A stretch of 64,000 nt of DNA from MGIIb-O1 sp002457595 (GTDB lineage Archaea > Thermoplasmatota > Poseidoniia > Poseidoniales > Thalassarchaeaceae), in assembly GCA_045568115.1 (NCBI GenBank), contig JBJLBO010000001.1, positions 620,001 through 684,000 on the forward strand, given 5' to 3'. The notes below the pieces were generated by a model. The model was not told the origin of the DNA, searched no databases, and was given only the letters and a program-made list of their open reading frames with translations. This document shows, piece after piece, positions 62,869 to 64,000 of the stretch (position 1 is its first letter; each line of letters opens with the position of its first letter). A program made the translations under genes and the position numbers.

Positions 62869-63081
62869 ATGGCAAGACGGGCGGGGGAGATTCTCCAATT
62901 GGATTCCTCTCGTTGTTTTGGTTGTGCAGCATGTGTATCATTATGTCCAATTGATGTATTAGAACTCGAAGATCTATTAATCACCATTGATGAACCTACA
63001 TGCACACACTGTCAACTTTGTATTCCTGCATGCCCCGTATCAGCTCTGTTTTTTGAAAAAATAGGAAAGGTGACACAATGA
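62869..63081 (+). CDS. 2[4Fe-4S] ferredoxin
   Basis: The 70-residue protein has two complete cluster motifs: C16-x2-C19-x2-C22-x3-C26-Pro and C45-x2-C48-x2-C51-x3-C55-Pro. It is a soluble low-potential electron carrier. Its stop overlaps the start of the next gene in ATGA, and GGGP synthase follows. The setting suggests that it provides electrons for a flavoprotein of lipid or isoprenoid metabolism. Confidence 0.9.
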   Translation: MARRAGEILQLDSSRCFGCAACVSLCPIDVLELEDLLITIDEPTCTHCQLCIPACPVSALFFEKIGKVTQ

Positions 63082-63710
63082 CTAGAATTCTAATTCATGG
63101 CACTGAATTAATATCATTAATTTGCGCCCATTCACTTTTAGATTCAATCGAAGGCGCCGAAATACACCTCGTAGATTCTAAAGCAGAAGTTGGGTTGTTA
63201 GAAGAGGGCCCTGGTTTAATTTCTACAAACAATTTACCAATATTACCCAATGAATGGATAGGTTCTTTGAAATCCCAACAACCAAAAGAAGAATCTACAG
63301 CGATCCGCAGATCTTGGTTTGAAAAAGCATGTGCAACAAAATTAGCAAGTAGAGGGGTGTTTTTCCATCTTCGAAGTAAAACAAATAAAATTAACAAATC
63401 TACAATAAAATTTGAGGGCGCAGGCCTTCTTTCTGGCAAATCATTAGAATTTGATATTATAATTAATCAAATCACTCCTCCATCTAATTCTATAAACTGG
63501 AGTGGAGGGACTCACTCTTCTACCACAACAACATCTTCAATTTCAGGCATAAGGCCTGATGGATTAGTAGAGGAATGGTGGGACGGCGCCCCCCCAAATC
63601 GAACAGATTGGCTTCAGCGTATGGAATGGAAAGGAGTTGACCCTAGGACTTCTATAATCGATGACATCGAAATAGGCAAACGACTTGCCAGGAAAGCAAT
63701 ATCTCAGTGA
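63078..63710 (+). CDS. Rossmann-like protein, degenerate FAD/NAD-binding type
   Basis: The 210-residue protein begins with a beta-alpha-beta pattern (TRILIHGTELISLICAHSLLDSIEGAEIHLVDSKAEVG) that looks like a dinucleotide-binding fold with the glycines largely replaced, and lacks the rest of a standard flavoenzyme. It continues with FDIIINQITPPSNS and ends SIIDDIEIGKRLARKAI, a helix like that closing FAD domains of geranylgeranyl-reductase-type proteins. It is translationally coupled to the ferredoxin and followed by GGGP synthase. It may be a shrunken reductase relative or a partner of one; no activity can be assigned. Confidence 0.6.
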   Translation: MTRILIHGTELISLICAHSLLDSIEGAEIHLVDSKAEVGLLEEGPGLISTNNLPILPNEWIGSLKSQQPKEESTAIRRSWFEKACATKLASRGVFFHLRSKTNKINKSTIKFEGAGLLSGKSLEFDIIINQITPPSNSINWSGGTHSSTTTTSSISGIRPDGLVEEWWDGAPPNRTDWLQRMEWKGVDPRTSIIDDIEIGKRLARKAISQ

Positions 63711-63753
63711 TTATCGCTGAAACACTTAGACACCTAATCCAACACGCATCACT

Positions 63754-64000
63754 ATGACAAGGACCCCAGGTCCCACTCTACAACATCTATTCAGTAAGGG
63801 GAAGAGCACGCGTCATGCGATACTCGTCGACCCCGCTGATCAGACACCAGAGATGGCTGCAAAACGCTGTGTTGCGGCGGTATCTGCTGGCTCTCAAATG
63901 ATTCTAGTAGGGGGCTCCACTGGTACAGATATGTCTAATGTACACAACACAATTTTAGCAATAAAAGAAGCCCTTGAATTAATTTCATGGGCGTCTACAC
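63754..64000 (+). CDS. Geranylgeranylglyceryl phosphate synthase, 5' part
   Basis: Open reading frame running off the window, 82 codons seen. The translation contains HAILVDPADQTPEMAAKRC, matching the LIDPDK-type motif, and SAGSQMILVGGSTGTD, matching the GGGPS phosphate-binding VGGSTG motif. The enzyme joins geranylgeranyl diphosphate to sn-glycerol-1-phosphate, the first ether bond of archaeal lipids. It follows the ferredoxin and Rossmann-like genes by 43 bases, consistent with one lipid-synthesis operon. The 3' end is missing. Confidence 0.85.
   Translation, partial: MTRTPGPTLQHLFSKGKSTRHAILVDPADQTPEMAAKRCVAAVSAGSQMILVGGSTGTDMSNVHNTILAIKEALELISWAST

Overview
The window reads as a piece of an archaeal chromosome, most likely a planktonic marine euryarchaeon of the Marine Group II (Poseidoniales) type; the taxon is an inference from gene content. 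Archaeal markers are TFB, both topoisomerase VI subunits, a stand-alone GMP synthase amidotransferase subunit, an RFC-family clamp-loader paralogue, a zinc-ribbon protein ending like RNA polymerase subunit Rpo12, Trm5-like and Dph5 enzymes, an aCPSF2-type beta-CASP nuclease, geranylgeranyl reductase and the start of geranylgeranylglyceryl phosphate synthase. Beside these sit bacterial-looking genes: a FadB-type fusion with thiolase, an Escherichia-like isocitrate dehydrogenase, B12-dependent ribonucleotide reductase, UvrA, BaxI and MoeA. That mixture, together with several very large or lipid-anchored surface proteins, fits heterotrophic marine euryarchaea. Coding density is very high: no stretch above about 260 bases lacks a gene, and there is no rRNA, CRISPR array, IS element or prophage.

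Layout. 0-7 kb (mostly minus strand): beta-oxidation pair, a methyltransferase, a DEAD-box helicase, isocitrate dehydrogenase. 7-20.7 kb: OsmC-like protein, NrdJ, a HEAT-like protein, TFB with a structured leader, a swivel-first aconitase-family enzyme, Top6B-Top6A, a membrane protein and a winged-helix regulator. 20.7-26 kb: a roughly 1710-residue surface protein (propeller-like repeats, VWA, CARDB-like domains, C-terminal anchor) split by a one-base frameshift. 26-34 kb: DUF2299-like protein, PlsC-like acyltransferase, HIT protein, SdhA-like flavoprotein, membrane protein, tRNA-Arg(CCU), RFC paralogue, Rpo12-like protein, GuaA amidotransferase, tRNA-Asp(GUC). 34-47 kb: GDP-mannose dehydratase, Trm5-like and Dph5 (divergent), unknown protein, SDR, LysE exporter, PLP transsulfuration enzyme facing an Lrp regulator, CutA, geranylgeranyl reductase, HAD phosphatase, a PCMT-TPR fusion and an epimerase. 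47-57.7 kb: two tandem paralogous lipoproteins, a LysE-like exporter, BaxI, an FG-GAP propeller lipoprotein, UvrA, MoeA. 57.7-64 kb: TauE-type permease, a proline/lysine-rich zinc-ribbon protein, adenine phosphoribosyltransferase with an AzgA-type permease, aCPSF2, and a ferredoxin / Rossmann-like / GGGP synthase cluster at the right edge.

Working together: FadB and thiolase degrade acyl-CoA to acetyl-CoA, which isocitrate dehydrogenase and the aconitase-family enzyme may help oxidise; the permease and Apt form a purine salvage pair; the reductase, ferredoxin and GGGP synthase belong to ether-lipid synthesis; Top6, RFC, NrdJ and UvrA serve DNA replication and repair; the exported propeller and VWA proteins probably contact particles or polymers outside the cell.

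The most unusual signals are a perfect 98-bp direct repeat bracketing a 1464-bp, promoter-bearing single-gene insertion between uvrA and baxI; the frameshifted surface-protein gene; a uvrA with no ATG/GTG/TTG ahead of its conserved N-terminus; a histone-tail-like proline/lysine-rich zinc-ribbon protein; and a double-zinc-ribbon Rpo12-like protein overlapping a divergent RFC paralogue. No convincingly new multi-gene system is visible.
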